From assembly GCF_001039355.2 (NCBI RefSeq), contig NW_019775436.1, positions 101,617 through 165,616 of the forward strand: 64,000 nt of DNA, read 5' to 3'. The position numbers were made by a program, and so were the translations under genes. Numbering within the stretch: position 1 is the first letter of the stretch; each line of letters begins with the position of its first letter. This stretch comes from Lingula anatina (lineage: Eukaryota > Brachiopoda > Lingulata > Lingulida > Lingulidae). Shown in pieces: positions 36,001-48,000 of this stretch. The notes below the pieces were generated by a model. It saw only the letters and a program-made list of their open reading frames with translations, was not told the DNA's origin and made no database searches.

Positions 36001-39000
36001 AACTGGAAACTGGATTTCTTCCCTGCAAACAGGGCATAGAAATGTTCTATTTGGAGTACGAGTTCTCCTAGCATGATTACATATACAACCATAGCAAAAT
36101 GTATGGTAGCAAGGCAGCACACGGGGGTCCCGATATACTTCCAGACAGATGCTACATGTCAAGATATTATCTGTGAAGGCTGCTGCCAGCGCCTCGGCCA
36201 TATTGTCACATCACAGCACAAGGCATTCAGTGAATGGTTTAACAGTAAAATGTGAAGTAACTATCTTGAGCACTCTTTATATGGTGGTAGCAGATGATCA
36301 GGTGATGGCGACCTTGAAATTATTTGTGGAAACTGTACCATGTCAATAGTGATAACAAGCACTATATTTGATATGGCTGTTAGTACAAGCAGCCACATGT
36401 AGCACACGTGGGCACCAATGGTCCTGCCTTCGTGATCATTGACTGAGACAAAGATCATCAGTATCTCTTAATTTAGATCACTTGCATTAACAGTGTGTTA
36501 CTTTGTCATTATGTTATATTGCTTTCCTCATGAAATTAGATTTTTGTTTTCTATAACCCTGACGTAAATTTACATTTCCTAAACATAAGCAAAAAGCACA
36601 GATTTTTTACTGAGTTATGTGACCGCCCCCCCCCCCTTACACTGATAAGTATGATTTTAATTAGTGCTTTTGGGTGATTGCTAGTTATTTAAGTACAACG
36701 TATAATTAACTATACAACCCACATTGGAGACTTAATTAAAATTAGTCTAGATCAAGTGAGTCTTGGTCATCTCTCAGACTGCATTATGATATTTAACTAG
36801 CTGATACCCATCACATCAATCATTGTAACATGATAAGAGATAAGCATAATAGTAATAAAAATAGGCTTAAAAAATAAAAGTAAAAAACGGGACTGAGTGG
36901 GAATCAAACCCACTCCACCAGGTTTGGCAGCCAAGGACGTAACCACTCGGCCATCAAATCCTGCCATCTGATAAAGTGTTATTGACAATATATGATTCCT
37001 GTCACACATACCACAGTTTAACTAATATTGCCGAAGGCTAGAAAATGCCTTATGAATACTTCGAACATTAATAATCAGATTCAAACAACGACCACTGACT
37101 TCCCACTGCCCTAAGGTATTGCTAACACCTGTCAGTTGTCAACAGTTTGTTTAGTTGTAGTTATGGTATTGTAACAACAATTTATATAAAAGATTAAAAT
37201 ATTTATTACAGAATTAAAAGTCCATGTCCCACATGCCACGTCGCATCCCGACTTCCCGCTTCACACTCATGACCTCTGACAAACATCACGTGGCTTATTA
37301 CATCACATTACTTCTTTTCTTTTTTTTTTTAATTTGAATATTATGACGGAACAACACATAACATATATACAATAAAAGTAATAAACAATAACACAAAATG
37401 CATATAATACTAAATGTCAACTGAGAATAGGTTTCTCTTTGCCAGCTACCACACAAAACTCTGCGTCACAGCTAATTGCTCCAACCTGTAAGTGAGACGT
37501 GAATTTTCCCAACACATGAACTGAATTGTTTTCACTGCCATAGGCCTTGATTTTAGTACTTGAAATATGTAACGTTGGTCTTGGTTGTAATTTATTGTAC
37601 TCAAATTCAGAAATCAAATTTACAGTAGAGCCTGAATCAGCTAGAAAAATTATTTTCCTACCGTTCATCTCTATTTCAAAATGTGGGAGTTGGTCCATGT
37701 TCTCGGTCACTGCATGCGCTGCGAAGACATATCCATCCTCATCAGATCCTGTGCATTCATTCTCATTTTCAGTCACATCAGAATTTCCACGTAGACAATT
37801 CACATTGTTCTGACGGCGATGAGGCATTTACGGCGTAGCGCTTGTTAGATGTAGCTGAAGATGATGGTTGCTGACCCGATCTGCACATCGATGCGAAATG
37901 ATGAAGCCGTTTACAAGAGAAACATTCCTTGTTGAAGGCCGGACACTTCGACCGTCCACCCACATGTGGCCATTCTCCTCCACAATTACGGCATTGTGAA
38001 AATTCTTGACTACCTGTCGAACTCCTGACTTGCACCCTGTTAACCGCAGTTCATCCATGCGCTGTGTATGTGAAGTGACAAGTTGTTCTGTACGCGCATA
38101 CTGCAAAAGTTGTGATAATGTCATGGACGGGTTACTTAAGCCTTTCTGTCGGACTTTCTGAGATTTACATCCCATAATCAATTGTGATTTTATCTCTGAT
38201 TCCAAGTCATGAAAACTGCACAGTTTACCAATATCTTGAAGCTCTCTATAAAATTTGTCAATGTCCTCTCCTTTCTGCGTAGCGTGTCGAAATGAAAATC
38301 TATTCAATTCAACATTGATGGAAGGTGAAAAATAGTCAGTGATAGCATCAACACATTTCGTAAACTCGTCTTCTCCTTCTCCGGGGGTTAGTTGAAATGT
38401 GCTGAAAGATTCGACGATGTCATTTAACTCGTCGCCGGCGAAAGATAGCATGAGTGCCTTCTTCTTTTTCGGACTTGTTATACCATAACCAACAAATACG
38501 TTGTTTTTCAATCTGTTTATCCATTTTCTCCATCTAACGGCAACGCCTTCTGACTTACAGTCAAATTCATAATAAGTAGGTATCTGTATAGATGGGCTCG
38601 CCATTGTGACTGTTCAACGAGTTACACTGCGCTCATTCAATTTCGCTACAGTCAATGTTTATATATATTCTTACTTGTTACTTTCCTCCCTTGTGAGACT
38701 GTTCCATCCTTGTCGCCAGATATGGTATTGTTACAACAATTTATATAAAAGATTAAAATATTTATTACAGAATTAAAAGTCCATGTCTCACATGCCACAT
38801 CGCATCCCGACTTCCCGCTTCACACTCATGACCTCTGACATACATCACGTGGCTTATTACATCATTACATCACAGTAGTTTATGAGAAAAATATGAAAAG
38901 GAGAATTCGGCTGATCTGCTATTACTATATAGATTTGTCTGCATGGTTTCTGAACCTACTGACACAGATTTGATAAAGCTTGTGCATTGTTTATTATCTC

Positions 39001-42000
39001 CTCATGTGTTTGTCAGGTGATAAGTCCAGTTTATTTGGTCCAGTTTCTCTCCACCTTGACCCTTTCTCACACACCTTATAACTACCATCTCTCCCTATCT
39101 CTCTCTCTCTCTCTGACACAATTTAACTAATGAATTTTAAAGTCATAATAACTCTTCGTTTTGGCCAAAAATTGGATTTTCCTGGAAAAAACGGCAATTT
39201 TCCCGTACTTACCAATGGCCAACGACCCCATTCCTGCATTCAAAGTTAATCCAGGGTTTTTTTCCTAAACGTACGGATTTTTTGTNCATATTTTTGAAAA
39301 TTCTTGTTTATTGCATAGAGCTTGTCAAGGACAAGACTGGTTGTGGTGTCCCTTTTTTTTGGGGGGTGGGGGTGGGGGTGGTTCCATTCGAATGCGCTGT
39401 ACTGAACGTACTAAATGGTAGAAAGCTTTCACTCACTATCGTTCACTTACGCTCACTTACACAAGTAACCTTTCACTCTCACGATCGATCCCAGATTCGT
39501 ATGTCTAAAACTTCACGTAAGTGTGTGCGCCAGAAACCAAGTCAACCACAAGGATAAATCAACGTAACGCTGCTTTATTAAACAACCGACCTCGATTTGT
39601 AACAAGAACGATCTTTTTATACCAGTTTTCTTTATCATGATGATCTTAGGTGGATTTTCTGCTGCAGGACTAGTGTCCAATCAGCGCCCTAAGTTAATGA
39701 AGTCTATTTACGTAATTAGGTCATCGGGAGCGTCTCTTGATCCACGTGCGCTCCCGACATATTCCTTCATTTTTTTCCGAAAAAAAAAATATGATAAGAT
39801 TTTTTTTTTTTTTTTTTTTTTTTTAATTAACGTGATATTTACAAAATATTATATATAATTTTCGATACTCTTAAATATATTAATCTTAAATTAAAACAGT
39901 AAAACTTCTTATTTAAAAGTCTATATTCATTCCGGCGCTGGCTTCGTGGATTCTTCCTTCTTCTTGTTGCATGGGTCCTGCAGGGTCTGCTAATGAGGGC
40001 CCAGGATGATCCGCAGATCTTTGAGGGATTATTTAGTTCCCTCAGGGCGTCCTGATGCCCTTATCCTTGCTGGGCAAGCCCAACAAGGTTTTGCCGGTTT
40101 AGTCGCCGACGGCTCGACCATGGACAGGTAGTACCGTTTTTACATGGTTAACGGTAGCAGATAACTGACCTGACTGTGCGTAATCAAAACATAGAAAACG
40201 CACGAAAACGTTTTTAAAAAGGCCCTCTCCGCTGGTCTCTCTCCTAGGTTCGAAGTGTCGAAGTCCCTTCCCAGGATCGTAGTGTCGAAGTCCCTTCCCA
40301 GGCTCGTAGTGTCGAAGTCCCTTCCCAGGATCGTAGTGTCGAAGATATGTTCCCATGGACAGTGTCGGAGCCTCTTCTCGGATCGTAGTGTCGGAGATCT
40401 GCACACTGAAAGAGACCCCATTACCCAAAGTCCATGCCCCAGTGATAGATGTGCAAAAGAAAATCACCTGCACCCGAAGACCATGCACCAGTTGGAGAAA
40501 GAAGACACCACCACTTATAATATTGCAATAAATCCCATCATATACCGACACACATAAAATTCAAAACAGGTTAATTTACCCATGCGCATACATATAATTA
40601 AAATCTGATATGGTTAAACTTCCAATGGGATTTCTACCTCTCCTATATATATAAAAAAAACTGATCATTAGTTAAAAAAAACATAGATATACATTAACCT
40701 TTGCAATGCACAAGATAAAATCCGCACTAACGCCTCTTAAAACAAGGAACAAACCTATCATCCAACTGACCCGCATGTCTTGCTAGATCGAATCGGATAG
40801 GATAGTTTGAAACTTGCGGGACGTTATACATAATCTACTGAAGAGAACAATATTTATGTGACATATATATCCGTGTGTGGGTTTTAATCTTACTACTAAG
40901 TCTCTGCTTGGATCGCATCCACACAGGTGATGTGCAAGCTGGGGAATTCGCAGTCTAATCCTGAAATTTGAAATCTTTATCATATAGTGAACGCAGAGGC
41001 TCAATCGGGTCCTGCGTTCTGACAATTAACGGCGTAACTGTATCTTGCTGAATATTATACGAAACAGAAGGTCTTCCCCCTGGAATCCTGTCTTCTGCAT
41101 CTTGATTGCGCCTTTTCTTTTTCTGTAAAACGAATTTTCGACACATTATCATTCCATAATTTTTTAGACAAAAGATTCCTATGCCTAACACTAATAAAAA
41201 CAAAGCTAAAGTACCCAGGTAGCCCCATACGTTTTGCTTATCCGGTATAAAATTTTCCCAATGATTTTCATTTTCCCATTTAATTTGTTTTAAAGGCACA
41301 ATCGACTGTAATGCTAAATCCTTTTGGTCAAATTTCTTTAATAACTTTAAGGCGTCCCCTTCCCGAATAGTCTCTGTTAAATTAAGTCCCTAACTGAAAT
41401 TAAGCTGCACCGAATGAATTGTAATTTTCCCAATTTGGTGGATAATTCCCGGTAGAATATAATTGTCGCCTTGGATTTCACAACCATTATCTACATTAAT
41501 CAAATATGTCCCTGCTTGAATTTTAACCGATTTCTCCGCCGAATTGTCGCACCTAGTATATAAAGTTTCTCCCCAGCTCACTATCACATATTGTCCTGGA
41601 CTCAATTCCCTGGCATACCCTTTATCTAAGCTCTTACTTATCAGCACTTTGCAAGCCTCCCTGTGTTTTTCGTCTCCCGTGACTATTGCTCTTTCACATT
41701 TACTACTCGACTTATATAAAGGCCCTGACGTACAGACTACGGTAAAGTCTTGAAAATTTCGTCGTTCTTGAAAATTTCGTCGGCAGACGATTTTCCGCCG
41801 ACGTAATTTTTTTCCCTTTGAAAACTTCGTCGACCTTGAAAATGAGGTACTCGATAATTTTTGAAAATTTCGTCACCAAATATGGCCGCGTTGTCCAGCT
41901 CAAACATGAAAGGTAATGCGTCAGTTGATTCAAGACAATGATACGATCAGGATATCATTGCCGATAACACTCTCAATGGGAGATAGGAACAATAGTGCGC

Positions 42001-45000
42001 CCCTGCGAGCGGTTACTCACAATATAGATGGTTTAGATGTGAATTCCCGTTCTCAATTGCGGGAACGTCGGCCTTTTGTCTTTAGTTGCATTACTATTAC
42101 CTGGCTTAAGGTGCGTTATCAAGCCGGCAAATAGAAGTCACAGGCCGCGGCTTTGTCATCTGTAACGCCGTTATTGTTATCGGCGGCTGTCCTAAATGAG
42201 GCAGACACAATGAAAAAATCAAGATATTATCTCGAAGTGAAATGTACCCATCACTTCTATTCATGTCCATGTTCAATTTAGGACCATTTAACGATTACCT
42301 GGTTCGTACATGGAGATCCTTCGCAATGCGAATGGGACGAGATGGCAATTTTCATATCTTCAGCGGAGAATCGTTCGCATAATATCGTCAACAGATCGTT
42401 CGCGAACCAAACGAGACGAGAAGATAATTTTCATATTTGTAGCGGACTCCGTTGGCATAAGATCATCAGCGGGAGATCGTTTGCGATTCGAGAGAGACGA
42501 AAAGGCAATCTTCATATCTTCAGCGGGAGATCGTTCGCGATGTAAGCGAGAATAAAATGCACTTTTCATATTTGTTCAAGGGAACTTCGTTCGTGGAAGA
42601 TCGTCAGCAGGAGATCATTATTTTAACCCCCCCCCTCCCCCTTTGAACTTTATAAATAATATATATTTTTCATTTTATCTTTAATCCCCCTTCCCCCGCT
42701 CACAGCATATCTTCAGCGGAGAATCGTTCGCGTAATATCGTCAAGACTTTGTTCGCGTAAGATCGTCAGAGGGAGATCGTTCGCGATCCGAGCGAGACGA
42801 AAAGGCAATTTTCATATCATCAATGGGAGATCGTTCGCGATGTAAGCAAGAATGAAATGCAAACAGGGCATAGAAATGTTCTATTTGGAGTATGAGTTCT
42901 CCTAGCATGATTACATATACAACCATAGCAAAATGTATGGTAGCAAGGCAGCACACGGGGGTCCCGATATACTTCCAGACAGATGCTACATGTCAAGAGA
43001 TAATCTGTGAAGGCTGTTGCCAGTGCCTCGGCCATATTGTCACATCACAGCACAAGGCATTCAGTGAATAGTTTAACAGTAAAATGTAAAGTATCTATCT
43101 TGAGCACTCTATATATGGTGAAAGTAGATGATCAAGTGATGGGGACCTTGAAATTATTTGTGGAAACTGTACCATGTCAATAATGATAACATATGCACTA
43201 TATTTGATTTAGTTGTTAGTACAAGCGGCATGCAGCACGCGGGGGCCTCTACTGGTCCTGCCTATGTGATCAATGACTGAGACAAGTGTCTCTTAATTTT
43301 GATTACTTGCACTAACACTGACTGTGTGCCATTATGTTATACTTACACTTCGAATGTGGATATTTTTTATTTCCTCAGGAAATTAGATTTTTGTTTTCTA
43401 TAACCCTGAAGTAAATTTACATTTTTGAAACATAAGCAAAAAGCTCAGATTTATGTGATCCCCCCTTACACTGATCAATTTGATATTTATTAGTGTTTTA
43501 CATGTCCTACTTTTGACTATGAACTGTTTGCAACTTTTCTATCCCTTGTATCTCCAAAACTGGAGAACTTGAATAGGAAGTCATATACCGGTATTCAAAC
43601 TGTGACCTTGAAATTGATCTTTGACCTACTTTTCATCATGAACTGAACTATGCAACTTTTCGGTCTGTCGTGTCTCCAAAACTGGCAGAGATACGCCCAT
43701 AGTAACTGTTGAACTTGAATAGGAAGTCATATACTGGCATTCTAACTGTGACCTTGAAATTGACCTATGACCCTCTTTTTACCAGAACTGAACTTTGCAA
43801 CTTTTCCGTCCTTTGTATCACCAAAAATGTTAGAGATATGCCCATAGTTACTTGAATGACTAATTTCCTTTGCACATACGTCATATTATTGCCAATATCA
43901 TTATTGCAACTGAAGTAAAAAATCAATTACTTAAATTTCTTTTACCTGAGCACCCATAAACACTTTCATTTTCAATTTAATGACACTGGTGAGTACTTCA
44001 AAACCTTCCCAGCAATTTATTTTAAAGCCTCTGTTTAGATTTTATTGTTAATAAGACAAAATGATGCCTGATCAGTGTAAGGTGGAAGATGAAAGGGAAC
44101 TGTTCTGCCCATCTGAATGCCACACTTAATATTTGTCTAGACCCAGTTAGCTTCTGGCTTTTCTTAGACTACATTATGACATTTTTAAATATCTTATGCC
44201 GTTGAACGTTGAATGCTCTTATGTTTGACTTATACCAGTGAGTATTGTGTTCTTTGAACATTCATAAAGCACTCCGCCATGAAGGCGTAACAGTTAAAAT
44301 CTGTCTACATGGTTATAGCCCCTTCTTGATACAGATCTGATAAAAATTGCAATGAAGAATTGGGTTATTAACTTTATAGTATTTTATCTGTTGATATGTT
44401 CTCATATCGATGACAATACCTTGTCCTTGTTTGCATTCACTTCACTTGTACTAGAACCTCAAAAATCCTTTCAAATCATTATAAGTTGCCAAAATCATTA
44501 CCTTTTAATGAATCAGAATGCATTGTTTTTGAAAGCATGAGTAGGAAAAAAAGGTTGTATTAAGGTTCAGTGTCTGGAATTTGACTGCCATACAGTCTTA
44601 CACCAAAGAACTATTGATTGCACATTTCAAAAGGATACTTCTGTGAGATAACCTAGCTTTTCTAGTCTACGCCTTATTTGCTTGAAACCTCTGAATATGT
44701 TGTTCTGTGTTTGCACTTAATTGAAACAAAATAGTGTTCATCAATTATAATCAAGAACTGCACAAATTAGACTTAAAGAGATTATTGTACGAGGGATAAG
44801 TTAATTGATTGAAGGGAAGTTAAAGGCAGAGATTTCCGAGTTTTTAATTAAAAAGTGTTGCCACACACTGAGAGATCAGATACAAACAGTGCTGTTGCCA
44901 AGGTACTTATAGATTGTGTAAGAAGAGATTGTAGTGCCTCGTTTTCAGTTGCATTGACACAGGTATGTTTTTATGTGGAGACTTGGCTCAAAGTCTCTCA

Positions 45001-48000
45001 TTTCGCAGGTTTTTAATGTGTTTGCTGTGACATTAAGTGATAAATTGGATGCAAGATACAGCAAGTAGAAGGTTAGGTATAAAGTTTTGTAGAAACTCCA
45101 CCAGATGACTTGTGTACAGGTTTACAGAACACCTTTCTTGTCGAAAAAATTCCTGTGGAGTTGGTTCAGTAGCAGTACTTAACAATTTGTTCCTTGGAAT
45201 CTACTTGCATTCATTTAGTGGTAAAAACATTTGACGCAGATAAGGTTTCACAGTGACTGAAATTCTCTTATACTAATAATACAGGCTTTTCTCTGATTAC
45301 TATGGTAACAATCATATAATACTCCTTAAACAGTATGTCCATGAATCAGTTTCATGATCTGTACTTGGAATAATATTAATGCATCCTGCATCTGTATGTC
45401 TAAGTTTAAAATAGACCACTGTTATTTAATATGGATTTATTCATTGAACTCAGAACTGTGAGATGGAGCCATACATGATGTGACATTAAAACTTATGATT
45501 ATTGTAGAATTTAGACATGCTGTGGAGAGGAATTATCCACGTTATTTACTGCATGCATGGATTAGAGAAATAGAAGTCAGCCTTTGGAAGTGGTATAACA
45601 ACAATACAGAATCTGCTTCAGTGTGATTGCCTTGTTTGCCAAATCATTGGAAACTTGATCCAAATCAATATTTCAAGTAAAAAACATGATGGTAGATTCT
45701 TTGTTATTTTGATGAAAATTATATGCATTTACATAAACCTTATTATTATTAAACACTACTGGATATTTCTGATTGTGATCTCCAGAGAGTTGAAAGCAGA
45801 AGTCCAGCGTCTCCAGTCAGAGCTACAGAAGAGAGGACAGCAGTTGGAGCAACTGAAACTTCTGCTGCAGAAGAACCAGGAACAGGCACAGCAGACTGGC
45901 CAGGAACTACACAGGTGAGAGAGAACGTTGAGGACGTTGATTTGATTGAAGTTTGTGTGCTGGCTTTAAGATTTGTTTTGAAGTCAGGCCATTTAATTGG
46001 AAGAATGATTTGCTTTGAAAGTGGACTGTAAGCTGTAAATGTTTGTTTGAAGCTGGGCATATTTCATTGGTAACAATATGATATTTCTTTGGAAGATTTT
46101 TAGTGCTATGGTATGGAAATTGATGGGAGTTTGAAGAATGTGCTTTTTTAACTAAATCATTCTTTTATCATTTTTTTCATAAGACTTGGCTGTGAAGTTG
46201 AAGAGAAAAACAAAAAGATAGCCAAGCTCCAGAAGATTATTGATCAACTGCAAAAGAGACCAACTGACTCTAATATACCCACGGAGGAGAGAGAGATTTG
46301 GGGACCAGAAGGGCTTGACCAATACGACCTTGATCAGATGGATCGGTCATCACCCAGCACTCACGCTTTCCCAGCCACAAGACAAGGAAACTTGGACCGC
46401 AGAGGTCAAGGTGACTTGGACGACCTTGATGCTAGGTCATCTGGTGGAAGTAGGAGGAGTGCAGATCGCCATGATGGTCAGAGGTCATTAAGAGGTCAAC
46501 AAGGGTCCGACAGAGGCCAAGACTGGTCAAGCTTTTCCAGCAGCTCTGGAACAGCACACAATAGAAAAGATGTCAAGTCTAAGCAATACAGAAAGTCTAG
46601 GAAAGTTGGAGGTGGGGGAGCCAGGGAAGTGGGGCCATCTGTTTCTAGTGACTCTGGGGATGAGCAGCTTAGAGGCAGTGTGAAATACAGGCCAGGTGAT
46701 GTTGGAGACTCTTTAGATATTGAACGGTTAAGGCACCGTAGTGCCAGTGGCTCACATCGTGAGCCGCGTCTAACTGGCAGAACTGTAGAGGGCAGCACAG
46801 TAGTGGAAGAAAGTGGCTTGTCGTCAAGTAGCCTCCATAGCTCACGCGTAAGTTCGCTACGTCAGCCTTCTGGAGACAGAACAGCTGCCAGTGCAGACAG
46901 TTTCTCCAACAGGGGGCAGCATGACTTGCAAGATAGGACCGGCAGGCCTGGACACCCATACGGTGATTCCTCATATGCTCACAATATATTTGGATCACGC
47001 GAAGATGTGATTGTTGATCTCAGGGATACAGGACATGATGTCGATGGTGACCTCGCTGGTTTGGAGTTCAGAGTGACCAATGGGCAGCTTGACCAGGAAC
47101 TCTTTGGCCCAGGTCACAGGCGTCTGGTTGACCCTGACCTGCCAACTGACCATTTACAGAGTCAATCTCGTATCTTTGAAGGCGAGGGGAGAGATAACAG
47201 AGAGAGGGATAGAAGGACTGGGTCTTCTAGGCCATCTAATAGCTCATCATCTCACCACAGTCAAAGGGATGGCAGGTCGCCAAGTTCTTCTCACAGGTCA
47301 GGTCAAAGGTCATCTCAAGGTCATAGGGGCCAGAGGGCATTTGAAGGTCACTCGTACACAAGCACAGCACCTCATGACAGCGAGAAGGACAAGTTGATAG
47401 TGAACCTGCAGCAGAAGTTGAAAACTGTGGAAGAGTTGAACGAGACGCTCAAGGATGAAATGAAGCTGTTTGAGAACATAGGCACCTCTATAGGAATCCA
47501 GAGTTCACCAGGGATGTCTACACACAGCAGCCAGACCAGGAGAGACCCTCACAGCACCCTACAAGAACACCTGAATGAGATCAGAGAGCTGAGGAAACGC
47601 CTGGAGGAGTCCATCCGCAACAATGACCTCCTGCGTGAAAAGTTGGAGAGACGTCTGGAGGACATAAGGAGAGAAGGCGGAGGTAAGGTTTGACACTCTA
47701 GGTTTGTTGTGAATTATTGTCTTTAGAGCCTAAACATGATTTTTGAACTAAGAGGAATAATGTTTTAAGCCTTCATTTAGAGGTCTTGGTCACTCTTTGA
47801 TAAAGGGTTAACTAGTCTCTTTAGACATGAAATCCTTTTTATCATCATGTAAGACAAAATTCAAACCCTATCGCTCTTCGAAGGTTTTTTGTTTCAAGTT
47901 TAGTAGCTCTTGAAAACAGCTTGCATACACTCCTCCTAGTGTCTTTTGAAAAACAAATAAATACCATTATTTTTATTTTATTATTTTTTTTACATGAAAT

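Larger units (their letters stand above)
37157..38879 (-). mobile_element. Non-autonomous LTR retrotransposon carrying only gag and protease
   Basis: Direct repeats of about 150 bp at 37162-37307 and 38721-38874 are about 95% alike and oriented for a minus-strand element. GTAGT flanks both ends (37157-37161 and 38875-38879), a five-base target-site duplication. Next to the 5' LTR the minus strand reads TGGCGACAAGGATGG, a possible tRNA primer site. Before the 3' LTR is a purine run (AAAAAAAAAGAAAAGAAG). Between them lie gag, zinc-knuckle and protease sequences only. Fewer than 120 bp separate protease from the purine tract, leaving no room for reverse transcriptase or integrase. It would depend on proteins of a related complete element. 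Confidence 0.85.
39360..41745 (-). mobile_element. 3' end of an env-containing LTR retroelement (Gypsy/errantivirus-like), truncated
   Basis: Read on the minus strand, the order is env 3' half (41745-40955), about 1.2 kb of non-coding DNA with 27-bp tandem repeats, a purine tract (39762-39780, GGAAAAAAATGAAGGAA) and then an LTR starting TGTCGGGAGCG at 39759. The LTR has TATAAAAAG (39613-39621) and AATAAA (39574-39579) in promoter and polyadenylation order. Its far end is not defined (near 39360). No second LTR, gag or pol is present; similarity stops near 41745. An old, incomplete provirus. Confidence 0.6.

Noticed and set aside
42310-42569. Open frames on both strands through the GAGATCGTTCGCGAT minisatellite
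   Set aside because: The repeat keeps several frames open at once; no start context, splice signals or protein similarity.
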